Of a stretch of 64,000 bases of DNA, positions 36,399-43,879 are shown one piece after another (positions within the stretch are counted from its first letter, which is position 1; every line of letters begins with the position of its first letter). Where the stretch lies: contig JAWKLK010000007.1 of assembly GCA_041392785.1 (NCBI GenBank), forward strand, positions 124,001 through 188,000, given 5' to 3'. The position numbers and the translations under genes were made by a program. This DNA is from OLB9 sp041392785 (GTDB taxonomy: Bacteria; Bacteroidota; Bacteroidia; Chitinophagales; Saprospiraceae). A model generated the notes under the pieces. That model did no database searches. It was not told where the DNA came from and saw nothing but the letters and a program-made list of their open reading frames with translations.

Positions 36399-37673
36399 AT
36401 GATGAGATTTTTATTTCTGTTTGTATTGTGTTTACACTCTGAGTACCCCATAAATGCGCAATCTGACTCGCTGGTCCAAGAAAGTTTTTTGGAAAAACTG
36501 CAACGATTCAGCCTTTCGGGACATGGCGCCATGAATTACTATCATTTTCAATGGCAAACAGATTCAGTAAAGCGAAATGCAATCGACAACGAGCGGTTTG
36601 TTTTAGATTTTGGCTACAAATGGAACGATAATATTAGGCTGAAAGCCGAAATAGAGTTTGAACATGGTGGTACAGGTGTCGATGTGGAGTTCGATCGTTT
36701 TGAAGAATTTGGAGAATTTGAATACGAGATAACAAAGGGTGGGGAAGTATTATTAGAGCAAATGCACATTGAATTTTTACTTCGCAAACATATCAGCCTC
36801 AAGGTTGGTAGGATTAAAGTGCCTTTTGCAATGATGTTTATACGAGATGAACCGACAGATTACAACACCGCCATAGTGTCTGAAATGGAAATGCAGATAC
36901 TTCCCGAAAACTGGACTGAGAATGGTATCAGTTTGAAATATAGTATGGGTGTGCGTAGTCAGTGGCAATTGTACCTTGCATTGATCAATGGACTTGACAA
37001 CAGTGCCTTTAATTCTGCCAACTGGATAAAAAGGGGCAATCAAAGACGTTTTGAAATGGTTAATGCTGAAAACTTTGCACTTTCTGCACGTTTGGACTAT
37101 CAGATGACGCCGAGCTTTACTTTGGGTCTATCCTTGTATGGAAGTAATACGACATCGAGTAACAGACCAAAGCCGGATTTAAAGGTTGCTACACCCATAG
37201 GGCTTGGCGAATTTCATGTTAGACTTCAATCTGCTTTCTTACAGTGTACAGGAATGTTTATGTATGGAGTTCTTGGTAATTCTGAAATTCTTTCTAATCA
37301 GAATAGAAATTTGTCTAATAATCTCAACGTTAAGCGTACACCTGTGGGTGCAGCAGCAGTAGGAGGTTACATTGAAGCTGCGCTTAACTTGACAGGTCAA
37401 AAAGGCATGTTTCCTAAATTATATCATAAAGATTGGTTGTTTTTTACGAGATACGATTATTACGACACCCAGTTTGAAACTCAAGGTCTTATATTTAATA
37501 ATCCTAGATGGGCACGTCAGACATGGACTCTTGGAAGTGTATATAAGATCATTGACGATGTGCATTTGAAATTTCAATATTCTGATAGAATTGTTGGCGC
37601 TCCTGCTCCTACCAGTGTAAATGGAGGCAGGCACGAACGAACATTTATTGGTGGTTTTGCATTTGCATTTTAA
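36399..37673 (+). CDS. Outer-membrane porin
   Basis: A 424-residue protein with a signal peptide ending near NAQ, then alternating beta-strand patterns throughout (FVLDFGYKWNDNIRLKAEIEFEHGG, ISLKVGRIKVPFAM, FALSARLDYQM, WTLGSVYKIIDDVHLKFQYSDR) and a terminal aromatic FAFAF, the usual closing strand signal. This is the phosphate-selective-porin (OprO/OprP-like) fold class. It is the first gene of an operon with imelysin and a di-haem protein, so a likely cargo is iron or another metal rather than phosphate. It has its own promoter. Confidence 0.75.
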   Translation: MMRFLFLFVLCLHSEYPINAQSDSLVQESFLEKLQRFSLSGHGAMNYYHFQWQTDSVKRNAIDNERFVLDFGYKWNDNIRLKAEIEFEHGGTGVDVEFDRFEEFGEFEYEITKGGEVLLEQMHIEFLLRKHISLKVGRIKVPFAMMFIRDEPTDYNTAIVSEMEMQILPENWTENGISLKYSMGVRSQWQLYLALINGLDNSAFNSANWIKRGNQRRFEMVNAENFALSARLDYQMTPSFTLGLSLYGSNTTSSNRPKPDLKVATPIGLGEFHVRLQSAFLQCTGMFMYGVLGNSEILSNQNRNLSNNLNVKRTPVGAAAVGGYIEAALNLTGQKGMFPKLYHKDWLFFTRYDYYDTQFETQGLIFNNPRWARQTWTLGSVYKIIDDVHLKFQYSDRIVGAPAPTSVNGGRHERTFIGGFAFAF

Positions 37674-37704
37674 ATATTTATAAATTAATAAAAATTGTAA
37701 TATA

Positions 37705-38757
37705 ATGAAAGTTTTTAAAGTTTTCCTACTTTTTGTTTTGATAATGGCTTATTCCGGATGCGAAAAAGACGAATTGGTAAGAGATGATTACAAAGACATT
37801 TTGGAGAATATAGGTTACAATGTAATACTAGCTACCTATGCTGAACTCGATGCACAAACTTTGTCTTTGGCATCAGCACTTGAAGATCTCGAAGTTAATC
37901 CAACTGGTGAGAATTTGGAGAAAGCGCGTCAGGCTTGGCGCAATGCCAGAGTGCCGTGGGAGCAATCAGAAGGATTCTTGTTCGGGCCTGTGGATCAGCA
38001 AGGGATTGATCCATCTATTGATAGTTGGCCTGTAAATCAGCCGGATTTGGAGGCTGTACTTGCAAGTCCAAATGTTTTGACTAAAGCCTATATAGATGGA
38101 TTGGATGGTACTTTGAAAGGATTTCATACTATAGAATATTTGATATTTGGGGCACAAGGAACTAAGGATATCCCCGCTTTTAATGCGCGCGAATTCGAAT
38201 ATCTCAGAGCGTGTTCTCAAAGTTTGGAAGGTGCAACTCGCCAATTGTATTATACTTGGAAACCAGATCATCAGAATTTTATTGCCAATGTGGTCAATGC
38301 GGGACAAACTGGTTTTACATCGGTATATCCTTCACAGAAGGCAGCCTTGGAGGAAATCGTAAATGGATTGGTCGTCATTGCGGATGAGGTCGCTAATGGT
38401 AAGATAAATGATCCATTAAGTCAGCAAAATATACATCTTGAAGAAAGTAGATTTAGTGTAAATTCAAAACAGGATTTCGCTGATAATATCAAAAGTATCA
38501 AGAATGCCTATGAAGGAAGTTATAAAACCACAGATGGCAAGGGAATCACTGACATCATTGCCTTGAAAAATATTGGCACGGATACCAAAGTAAGGCAACA
38601 GATAGATGCTGCCATCGAAGCTATTGAAAGTATTGATGGCACTTTTACAACTGCTATTTTTGATGCTAGACCAAGCGTGCAAAATGCACAGCAAAAAGTG
38701 CGCGATCTACAGCTTACATTGGAAAGTGAAGTACTACCGATAATTTCAAATCTTTAG
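37705..38757 (+). CDS. Imelysin-family lipoprotein
   Basis: A 350-residue lipoprotein (lipobox YSGC). It matches the imelysin family (M75-like; IrpA/EfeO type), which act in iron uptake: AWRNARVPWEQSEGFLFGPVD near residue 75-95 and the signature G139-F-H141-T-I-E144 in KGFHTIEYLIFG, where the His and Glu are thought to bind metal. The C-terminal half is helical with no further motif. Some members were first called peptidases; no peptidase site is evident. It lies 31 bases after the porin gene and two bases before the next gene, so one transcript is likely. Confidence 0.88.
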   Translation: MKVFKVFLLFVLIMAYSGCEKDELVRDDYKDILENIGYNVILATYAELDAQTLSLASALEDLEVNPTGENLEKARQAWRNARVPWEQSEGFLFGPVDQQGIDPSIDSWPVNQPDLEAVLASPNVLTKAYIDGLDGTLKGFHTIEYLIFGAQGTKDIPAFNAREFEYLRACSQSLEGATRQLYYTWKPDHQNFIANVVNAGQTGFTSVYPSQKAALEEIVNGLVVIADEVANGKINDPLSQQNIHLEESRFSVNSKQDFADNIKSIKNAYEGSYKTTDGKGITDIIALKNIGTDTKVRQQIDAAIEAIESIDGTFTTAIFDARPSVQNAQQKVRDLQLTLESEVLPIISNL

Positions 38758-38759
38758 TT

Positions 38760-40130
38760 ATGTTAAGAGCTATTTCGTTCGTTTTATTGATAGGATGCCT
38801 GAGTAGTTGCTCTAAGGAAGATGCGATTATCATCATAGCAGATGAAGATGTCAATCTGGGTGGAGCAACGAGTATTTCGGGAAGCTTTATTCAAATTTTC
38901 CAGCAACCATCTCCAAATTTGAATACAGAAGAGTTGGAATTTCACCGTGCATCTGACAGAGCTTTTGGAGATATTTTTGTTACGGCACCAAGCGAAGTAA
39001 ATGGTGGTTTGGGACCTGTATATAATCAAAATGCATGCGAAAGTTGCCATACGTCCAATGGTAGATCACCATTTCCTCTTGACCCGAATAATCTTCGTGG
39101 ATTATTGCTGCGTATCAGCATGCCCGGAAAGGGTGTGAATGGTGAGCCACTCAGCGTTCCGCATTTTGGTGGACAACTACAGAACAAAGCCCTATTTAAT
39201 ATTTCACCCGAAGGTAAGATTTCGTGGATGGAGCATATAGAAACGGTCAAGTATGCGGATGGTGAAGAGATCACACTCACAAAGCCTATTTTTTCTATCA
39301 CCGACACGTATGTCAACTTACCTTCAAATATATTGATCTCACCACGCATTGCACCTCCTGTGATTGGTCTTGGATTACTTGAAGCAATAAATGAGGCTGA
39401 TATTGAAGCATTGGCAGATATAGTCGATGCGAATAACGATGGCATCTCCGGCAAACCTAATAAGGTGTGGAATTATAAAGAAAGTGCATTAACCCTAGGC
39501 AGATTTGGGTGGAAAGCTGGTCAGCCTACATTATTGCAACAGACTGCTGCTGCATATAATCAGGATATGGGCGTCACCAGTTCTTATTTTCCAATAGAAA
39601 GCAGTTACGGTCAGGATCAAGCGGATGGTCAGGAAGATGATCCCGAGATTGATGATATTACTTTGAAAGCAGCTACTTTTTATCCACAATCGCTGGCAGT
39701 GCCTAGAAGGCGCAATGTCGATGACGCCGTCGTGAATGCTGGAAAAAAGCTTTTTAAAATATTAAATTGCCACGGTTGCCATAATCCAATGTTTGTCACA
39801 GGCCAGCATGAAGAATATAACTTCCTAAGTGGACAAACCATCTATCCTTATACCGACCTATTATTACACGATATGGGAGATGGACTGGCAGATGGTAGAT
39901 CTGAGTTTGATGCAGATGGCAGAGAATGGCGTACACCTCCACTTTGGGGACTTGGCCTTGCCAAAAGTGTCGGTGGACAAAATGCTAATTATCTCCATGA
40001 TGGTCGTGCTAAGACGCTTGAAGAAGCTATACTTTGGCATGGCGGAGAAGCAGAAGTAAGCAAGAATACTTTTAAGACATTATCAAAAAATGATAGAGTA
40101 GCAGTGGTGAAATTTTTGGAAAGTTTGTAG
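38760..40130 (+). CDS. Di-haem oxidoreductase (DUF1111) lipoprotein
   Basis: A 456-residue lipoprotein (lipobox LSSC) with two haem c sites: C93-E-S-C96-H97 and C337-H-G-C340-H341. The family (DUF1111, 'di-haem oxidoreductase' or 'thiol oxidoreductase') is regularly found beside imelysin genes, as here; electron transfer linked to metal oxidation state during uptake is the usual guess. The N-terminal FHRASDRAFGDIFVTAPSEVNGGLGPVYNQNAC segment is also standard, as is the C-terminal RTPPLWGLGLAKSV...YLHDGRAKTLEEAILWHGGEA block. No defect is seen. Confidence 0.88.
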   Translation: MLRAISFVLLIGCLSSCSKEDAIIIIADEDVNLGGATSISGSFIQIFQQPSPNLNTEELEFHRASDRAFGDIFVTAPSEVNGGLGPVYNQNACESCHTSNGRSPFPLDPNNLRGLLLRISMPGKGVNGEPLSVPHFGGQLQNKALFNISPEGKISWMEHIETVKYADGEEITLTKPIFSITDTYVNLPSNILISPRIAPPVIGLGLLEAINEADIEALADIVDANNDGISGKPNKVWNYKESALTLGRFGWKAGQPTLLQQTAAAYNQDMGVTSSYFPIESSYGQDQADGQEDDPEIDDITLKAATFYPQSLAVPRRRNVDDAVVNAGKKLFKILNCHGCHNPMFVTGQHEEYNFLSGQTIYPYTDLLLHDMGDGLADGRSEFDADGREWRTPPLWGLGLAKSVGGQNANYLHDGRAKTLEEAILWHGGEAEVSKNTFKTLSKNDRVAVVKFLESL

Positions 40131-40434
40131 TATGAGAATTAGATGTTTACTTTAGTAACTTAAATTGATGTCAAAGTGATTTTTATTTGATATGAATGCT
40201 AAGAATTTTCTCAAAAGTAATGCTTTTATCTCCATTTTTTAGGTTTATTTCCTTTATTTGTAAATTTTAAAAATATAAATCAAAGATAGATGGGATACCA
40301 TTTTGAATAGAAAGTATTGTCTCATTTTTAAATTAATTTGAGTTTATTTGTGGTAAATATGTAATTTTACCTGCAATTCATATCAGTACTTATGTATTAG
40401 ATTCAGACAAGCTTGACAATTATAAGATCAAAAA
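40131..40434. other. Intergenic region (304 bases)
   Basis: Very A+T-rich, with no gene, RNA, inverted repeat or recognisable terminator. It probably contains the 3' end of the imelysin operon and the promoter of the DUF4199 gene, though no full TAnnTTTG box was found. Confidence 0.5.
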
Positions 40435-40941
40435 ATGACAAATATTAGAATTGAAATTAAGTGGGCCATTATCTTTATAATCGTTACACTCATATGGATG
40501 GAAATTGAAAAATTAAGTGGCTTGCACGGTAAATACATCGACTATCATCTTTATCTCACAAATCTTTTCATGATTCCGGCGATCTGGATCATGGTTAAAG
40601 CGCTTAAGGACAAAAAAATGAACTTCTATAATGGTCGCATGACCTACAAGCAAGGCTTGGTCACAGGTATCATCATTAGCGTTATAATAGCTGTATTCAG
40701 TCCATTGGTTCAATGGATTATTTCGTACGTAATCACTCCAGAATATTTTCCAAATGTCATAAAAAGATCAGTTGAGCTTGGATATTATAAAACTACAGAA
40801 GAAGCTGAAGCTTACTTTAATTATAAAAATTATGCGATCCAAAGTACCATTGGAGCACTCATTATGGGCATAGTAACATCTGCGATAGCAATGATTTTTA
40901 TTAGGTCAAAATTTATTGAACAAGTCAAAAGTCAACCATAA
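40435..40941 (+). CDS. DUF4199 membrane protein
   Basis: A 168-residue inner-membrane protein with four hydrophobic segments (about 10-24, 37-54, 70-95, 138-158). It matches the DUF4199 pattern: an early W-EIEKLSGLHG, KKMNFYNGRMTYKQGLVTGIIIS, then ALIMGIVTSAIAMIF with positively charged tail. The family is common in Bacteroidota and of unknown function. It lies 124 bases ahead of the ECF sigma gene on the same strand, but no evidence of co-transcription is visible and the T-rich stretch at 40969-40981 could end its transcript. Confidence 0.75.
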   Translation: MTNIRIEIKWAIIFIIVTLIWMEIEKLSGLHGKYIDYHLYLTNLFMIPAIWIMVKALKDKKMNFYNGRMTYKQGLVTGIIISVIIAVFSPLVQWIISYVITPEYFPNVIKRSVELGYYKTTEEAEAYFNYKNYAIQSTIGALIMGIVTSAIAMIFIRSKFIEQVKSQP

Positions 40942-41065
40942 TATCACTAGACTTAGAGATCGTCAGTTTTTTTTGTTTTTTTGGAAGTTTTTAAAAAAAA
41001 AGTCCATAAATTTAAAGTAAAAATGTCAGACCATCGTCTTACAGTGCAATTACATCTTCATTTAG

Positions 41066-41617
41066 ATGGAGCAAGTACAAAAAATGACCTTAGGAGATAC
41101 CATTAAAGTATATGGAAAGCAGTTGTTTTCCTTTATAAGAGGTAGGACAAAGACCAATGAAGATGCAGAGGATATTTTGCAAGAAGTGTGGTATCAATTG
41201 AGTAGACTCACTAATGTTGATGATTTAGAGAGTATCTCTGCTTGGTTGTACACTGTATCTCGCAACAAAATTACTGATCTTTATAGAAGGAAGAAAGACA
41301 GGCATTTGGAGGATTTTACGTTTGAATCTGATGATGGAAGCATTGAAATCAAAGACATCCTGCTCGCTGATGACAATGAACACCCTGAACTAACACAATT
41401 TAAAGAGATTTTTTGGCAGAGTTTGTTTGAAGCACTGGATGCATTGCCACCCAAGCAAAGAAGTGTGTTTATCCGCAATGAAATTGAAGATATGACGCTG
41501 CAACAAATCGCTGATGCGGATGCTGAAAATATCAAAACCATCATAAGTCGTAAAGGATATGCCGTTAAACATATAAGACAACGACTTGAACCATTATATC
41601 GAGAATTTTTTAATTAA
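41066..41617 (+). CDS. ECF-type sigma-70 factor
   Basis: A 183-residue extracytoplasmic-function sigma factor. Region 2 (~15-80) includes AEDILQEVWYQLSRL and the promoter-melting AWLYTVSRNKITDLYRRKK; region 4 (~115-170) has ALDALPPKQRSVFIRNEIEDMTLQQIADADAENIKTIISRKGYAVKHIRQRL, with a helix-turn-helix. There is no region 3, as in all ECF factors. Sigma factors of this class direct polymerase to a small set of genes and are usually held by a membrane anti-sigma factor in the same operon. No such factor is recognised; instead three small proteins follow (41624, 42002, 42311). Confidence 0.88.
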   Translation: MEQVQKMTLGDTIKVYGKQLFSFIRGRTKTNEDAEDILQEVWYQLSRLTNVDDLESISAWLYTVSRNKITDLYRRKKDRHLEDFTFESDDGSIEIKDILLADDNEHPELTQFKEIFWQSLFEALDALPPKQRSVFIRNEIEDMTLQQIADADAENIKTIISRKGYAVKHIRQRLEPLYREFFN

Positions 41618-41623
41618 TGTAAT

Positions 41624-41929
41624 ATGATACACGGAAGCAAACGGAAATTTTTTATATTGATTCCCATCATTTTCATAGCACTTATACCTTGGGTGATCAT
41701 GATGCTTTGGAATCATGTCGTTGTAGACATTTTTATAATAAAATCCATCACATATTGGCAAGCGCTTGGGTTGTTTGTTTTAAGCCGAATATTATTCGGT
41801 AGTATGGGTTTTGGCGGTAGGCGTAGAAATAAGTGTCGCAGACATCCATCAGAACGATTCTTGCATATGAATGCCAATGAAAAGAAGTCATTCATCGATG
41901 CATGGAAGAGAAAAACTTCAGAAGAATAA
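41624..41929 (+). CDS. Small membrane protein of the ECF cluster
   Basis: A 101-residue protein that starts six bases after the sigma stop. Two hydrophobic segments lie at about 8-28 and 35-60, followed by a very basic stretch (GGRRRNKCRRHPSERFL) and a helical C-terminal tail (NANEKKSFIDAWKRK). The positive-inside rule puts both ends in the cytoplasm. The tail M-N-A-N-E-K-K-S-F resembles M-S-D-D-E-Y-A-S-F in the next protein. It is placed where an anti-sigma factor is normally found, but it has no zinc-binding anti-sigma motif. I do not recognise the family. Confidence 0.7.
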   Translation: MIHGSKRKFFILIPIIFIALIPWVIMMLWNHVVVDIFIIKSITYWQALGLFVLSRILFGSMGFGGRRRNKCRRHPSERFLHMNANEKKSFIDAWKRKTSEE

Positions 41930-42001
41930 TTTTTTTTAAATTATTTAAAGTAAAATATTAATGGATTCGTCTTCCATAGTATAATAACAAAATTGAGTAC
42001 A

Positions 42002-42295
42002 ATGACAGCAAATGTTTTAAAGCCAGTTTTTGGCGGTGTTTTCTTGGGAGGCTTGATGTTTTTTGCAGGGCCGTTTATATTACTTATTTTATTGCTAAAA
42101 TTTATTTTCACCCCATTTGGGATGGGTCGGATGATGATGTATAACCGCTTTGGTGGTGATCCCTACATGTATCACAAAATGAGATACGCCATGGCAGACA
42201 AAATCAGGAGTATGAGCGATGATGAATATGCATCATTCAAAGAAAAAATGTCGCACAATCACTTTTCCTGTAACAAAAGATTCCAAAACGCTTAA
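42002..42295 (+). CDS. Small membrane protein of the ECF cluster (second)
   Basis: A 97-residue protein from the ATG at 42002; a TTG three codons earlier is also open. It has one long hydrophobic segment (~9-36, GGVFLGGLMFFAGPFILLILLLKFIF), then a Gly/Met/Tyr-rich stretch (GMGRMMMYNRFGGDPYMYHKM) and a helical tail (SMSDDEYASFKEKMSH) ending in a His/Cys patch (HNHFSCNK). Tail and size resemble the preceding protein. Methionine, histidine and cysteine near the tail could bind a soft metal ion, an inference only. The next gene follows after 15 bases. Confidence 0.65.
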   Translation: MTANVLKPVFGGVFLGGLMFFAGPFILLILLLKFIFTPFGMGRMMMYNRFGGDPYMYHKMRYAMADKIRSMSDDEYASFKEKMSHNHFSCNKRFQNA

Positions 42296-42310
42296 AAATT
42301 AAATATTATT

Positions 42311-42469
42311 ATGAATCGCAAACCTAAATTTATCATAGTTTTACTAAGTGCAGCCATCACTTTTGGCGGGTTGTGGGCAGTTATGGGACAGCCACCTTAT
42401 GCAAAGCATCACCATGGATATCATAAGCATTGTCATACAGAAGTGCCAAAGGATATACCACAGCAATAA
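42311..42469 (+). CDS. 52-residue exported histidine-rich peptide
   Basis: A small gene too short for most gene finders. The product MNRKPKFIIVLLSAAITFGG... has a basic start and a hydrophobic segment (8-26), so it is either an exported peptide or a single-span membrane peptide. Its tail holds six histidines and one cysteine in 12 residues (KHHHGYHKHCHT), followed by EVPKDIPQQ. The tail would face the periplasm and could bind copper, zinc or nickel. It starts 15 bases after the previous gene, on the same strand, so it belongs to the ECF cluster. Its stop lies inside the 11-base repeat flanking the insertion element. Coding status rests on spacing, start context and composition. Confidence 0.6.
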   Translation: MNRKPKFIIVLLSAAITFGGLWAVMGQPPYAKHHHGYHKHCHTEVPKDIPQQ

Positions 42470-42476
42470 TATAATT
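42466..42476. repeat. Left copy of an 11-bp direct repeat flanking the IS
   Basis: ATAATATAATT, repeated at 43440-43450. It probably contains the target-site duplication of the IS1595-like element, though A+T-rich sequence makes the exact edge uncertain. Confidence 0.5.
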
Positions 42477-42508
42477 GAATTAGGCATATTATAAATGAAT
42501 TTAACCCC

Positions 42509-42516
42509 TATATTTG
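42509..42516 (+). promoter_or_regulatory. -7 box TATATTTG of the transposase
   Basis: A full TAnnTTTG match 21 bases before the preferred start at 42537. Confidence 0.45.
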
Positions 42517-42536
42517 CTACAAATATAGTTAATATA

Positions 42537-43427
42537 ATGGAAGCAAAATTTAAAAGCCTATCAATATTTGAGTTTCAGAGCAAATTTCCTGATGAAGATT
42601 CTTGTTATGCTTATTTATCAGAATTAAAGTGGAAAGGTGGTTATGAATGTCCCAAATGCAAACATAAAAAGCATTGCAAAGGCATCAACAAATACGATCG
42701 GCAATGTACTAAATGTGGATATCTAGAGAGTCCAACGGCTGGTTCTCTGTTTCATAAAGTAAAATTTTCAATCCTTAAAGCGTTTTGGATTGTGTATTAT
42801 GTTTCAACGAGTAAAAAAGGAATTGCATCTACTGAACTAAGTCGAAAACTTGATTTAAGACAAAAGACATGTTGGATGTTTAAGCAAAAAGTCATGCAAG
42901 CCATGGCTAGTAGTGGAGATAATCTTTTGACTGGCAAAGTAGAAGTTGATGAGTTCGTGATCGGTCAGCAAGAGGAAGGCGTAGTTGGGAGGAAAAATAA
43001 GAATAAAAGATTGATAGTCATAGCCATAGAAAAAGGTGGGAAAGGAGCTGGCCGCATATATGCTAAACAAATTGATAGATCGACAAAGAATAATTTGAAA
43101 ACTTTCATGGATAAAACCATTTCAAAGTCAGCAGAAATAAAAACCGATGCTTGGTCGTCATATCGAAGTTTAGAGAAAGAAATGCCAAATCTCAAAACGG
43201 AGAAATCGAAGAAGAAAGGAAGTAATTTTACAGTAATGCATCGAATAATTATGGGATTTAAATCTTGGTTGAGAGGCATACATGGTCACGCTAAACATCT
43301 GCAATACTATCTAGATGAATATTGTTACAGATACAATCGAAACAAGATGAAGGAGGGTATTTTTGATAATCTACTACTGCGAATGATAAAGCACAAACCT
43401 GTTCCATATAAAACACTAATTGCTTAA
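42537..43427 (+). CDS. IS1595-family (ISXO2-like) transposase
   Basis: A 296-residue transposase. The start at 42537 (MEAKFKSL) is preferred over 42495 because a -7 box sits between them. An N-terminal zinc ribbon has C-x-x-C pairs in YECPKCKHK and RQCTKCGY; the DDE catalytic domain has the first Asp in VEVDEFVIG, the second in KTDAWSSY, and a final acidic residue in YYLDEYCYRYNR. This is the ISXO2/IS1595 pattern (DDE with zinc ribbon). The gene is intact, so the element may still be mobile. It ends one base before the right inverted repeat. Confidence 0.9.
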   Translation: MEAKFKSLSIFEFQSKFPDEDSCYAYLSELKWKGGYECPKCKHKKHCKGINKYDRQCTKCGYLESPTAGSLFHKVKFSILKAFWIVYYVSTSKKGIASTELSRKLDLRQKTCWMFKQKVMQAMASSGDNLLTGKVEVDEFVIGQQEEGVVGRKNKNKRLIVIAIEKGGKGAGRIYAKQIDRSTKNNLKTFMDKTISKSAEIKTDAWSSYRSLEKEMPNLKTEKSKKKGSNFTVMHRIIMGFKSWLRGIHGHAKHLQYYLDEYCYRYNRNKMKEGIFDNLLLRMIKHKPVPYKTLIA

Positions 43428-43439
43428 ATGCCTAATTCT

Positions 43440-43450
43440 ATAATATAATT
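43440..43450. repeat. Right copy of the IS-flanking direct repeat
   Basis: ATAATATAATT, identical to 42466-42476. It starts one base beyond the right inverted repeat. Confidence 0.5.
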
Positions 43451-43460
43451 TGGATACATA

Positions 43461-43494
43461 AAAAAAAGCTACCACGTGTGTGGTAGCTTTTTTT
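43461..43494. terminator. Strong bidirectional terminator
   Basis: A 15-bp perfect stem (seven A, then GCTACCAC, four-base loop GTGT, mirrored and ending in seven T) lies between the IS and the minus-strand RRM gene. It serves the RRM gene and, before the IS arrived, probably the ECF cluster too. Confidence 0.85.
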
Positions 43495-43496
43495 GT

Positions 43497-43811
43497 TTAT
43501 TTCTTTGGTCTGAACCCTTTGTTTTGTCTAGACTTCATTGGATTAGGTTGAGATTTTTTTTCTTTCGGCGATTCTGGAGTTGATATTTTAACGATAATTT
43601 TTCTGCCCAGAAACTCTTGATCATTTAAAGTCTGGATTGCCTTTTGTGCTTGTGCATCATCAGGCATAGTAACGAAACCAAATCCCTTGTTTTGCCTAGT
43701 GATTTTATCCTTTATGATAGTCACTTGAGTCACTTCGCCGAAAGGCTCAAATATTTCTTGTATTTGTTTTTCTTTCCATTTGAATGGGATGCTGCCTACA
43801 TATATGTCCAT
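43497..43811 (-). CDS. RRM RNA-binding protein
   Basis: A 104-residue protein with one RNA recognition motif: RNP2 is IYVGSI at residues 3-8 and RNP1 is KGFGFVTM at about 42-49, with the GRKIIVKI strand following. A basic, lysine-rich tail (PKEKKSQPNPMKSRQNKGFRPKK) adds nucleic-acid binding. Bacterial proteins of this type (Rbp in cyanobacteria and Bacteroidota) bind single-stranded RNA and include post-transcriptional regulators in Bacteroides. The gene is alone, ended by a strong terminator. Confidence 0.9.
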   Translation of the reverse strand: MDIYVGSIPFKWKEKQIQEIFEPFGEVTQVTIIKDKITRQNKGFGFVTMPDDAQAQKAIQTLNDQEFLGRKIIVKISTPESPKEKKSQPNPMKSRQNKGFRPKK

Positions 43812-43879
43812 ATTGTTTTTTATTTTGAATCATTGGAATTGGAAGATAAACAGATTTTTATACAAATATTTGATTTTAA

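Larger units (their letters stand above)
42477..43438 (+). mobile_element. IS1595-like insertion sequence
   Basis: A ~962-bp element bounded by 11-bp perfect inverted ends (GAATTAGGCAT at 42477-42487 and its complement at 43428-43438) and flanked by an 11-bp direct repeat with a one-base offset on the right. It holds one intact transposase gene. It sits between the histidine-rich peptide gene and a bidirectional terminator, so it interrupts no gene. The family's usual duplication is 8 bp; the fit here is approximate. Confidence 0.7.
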
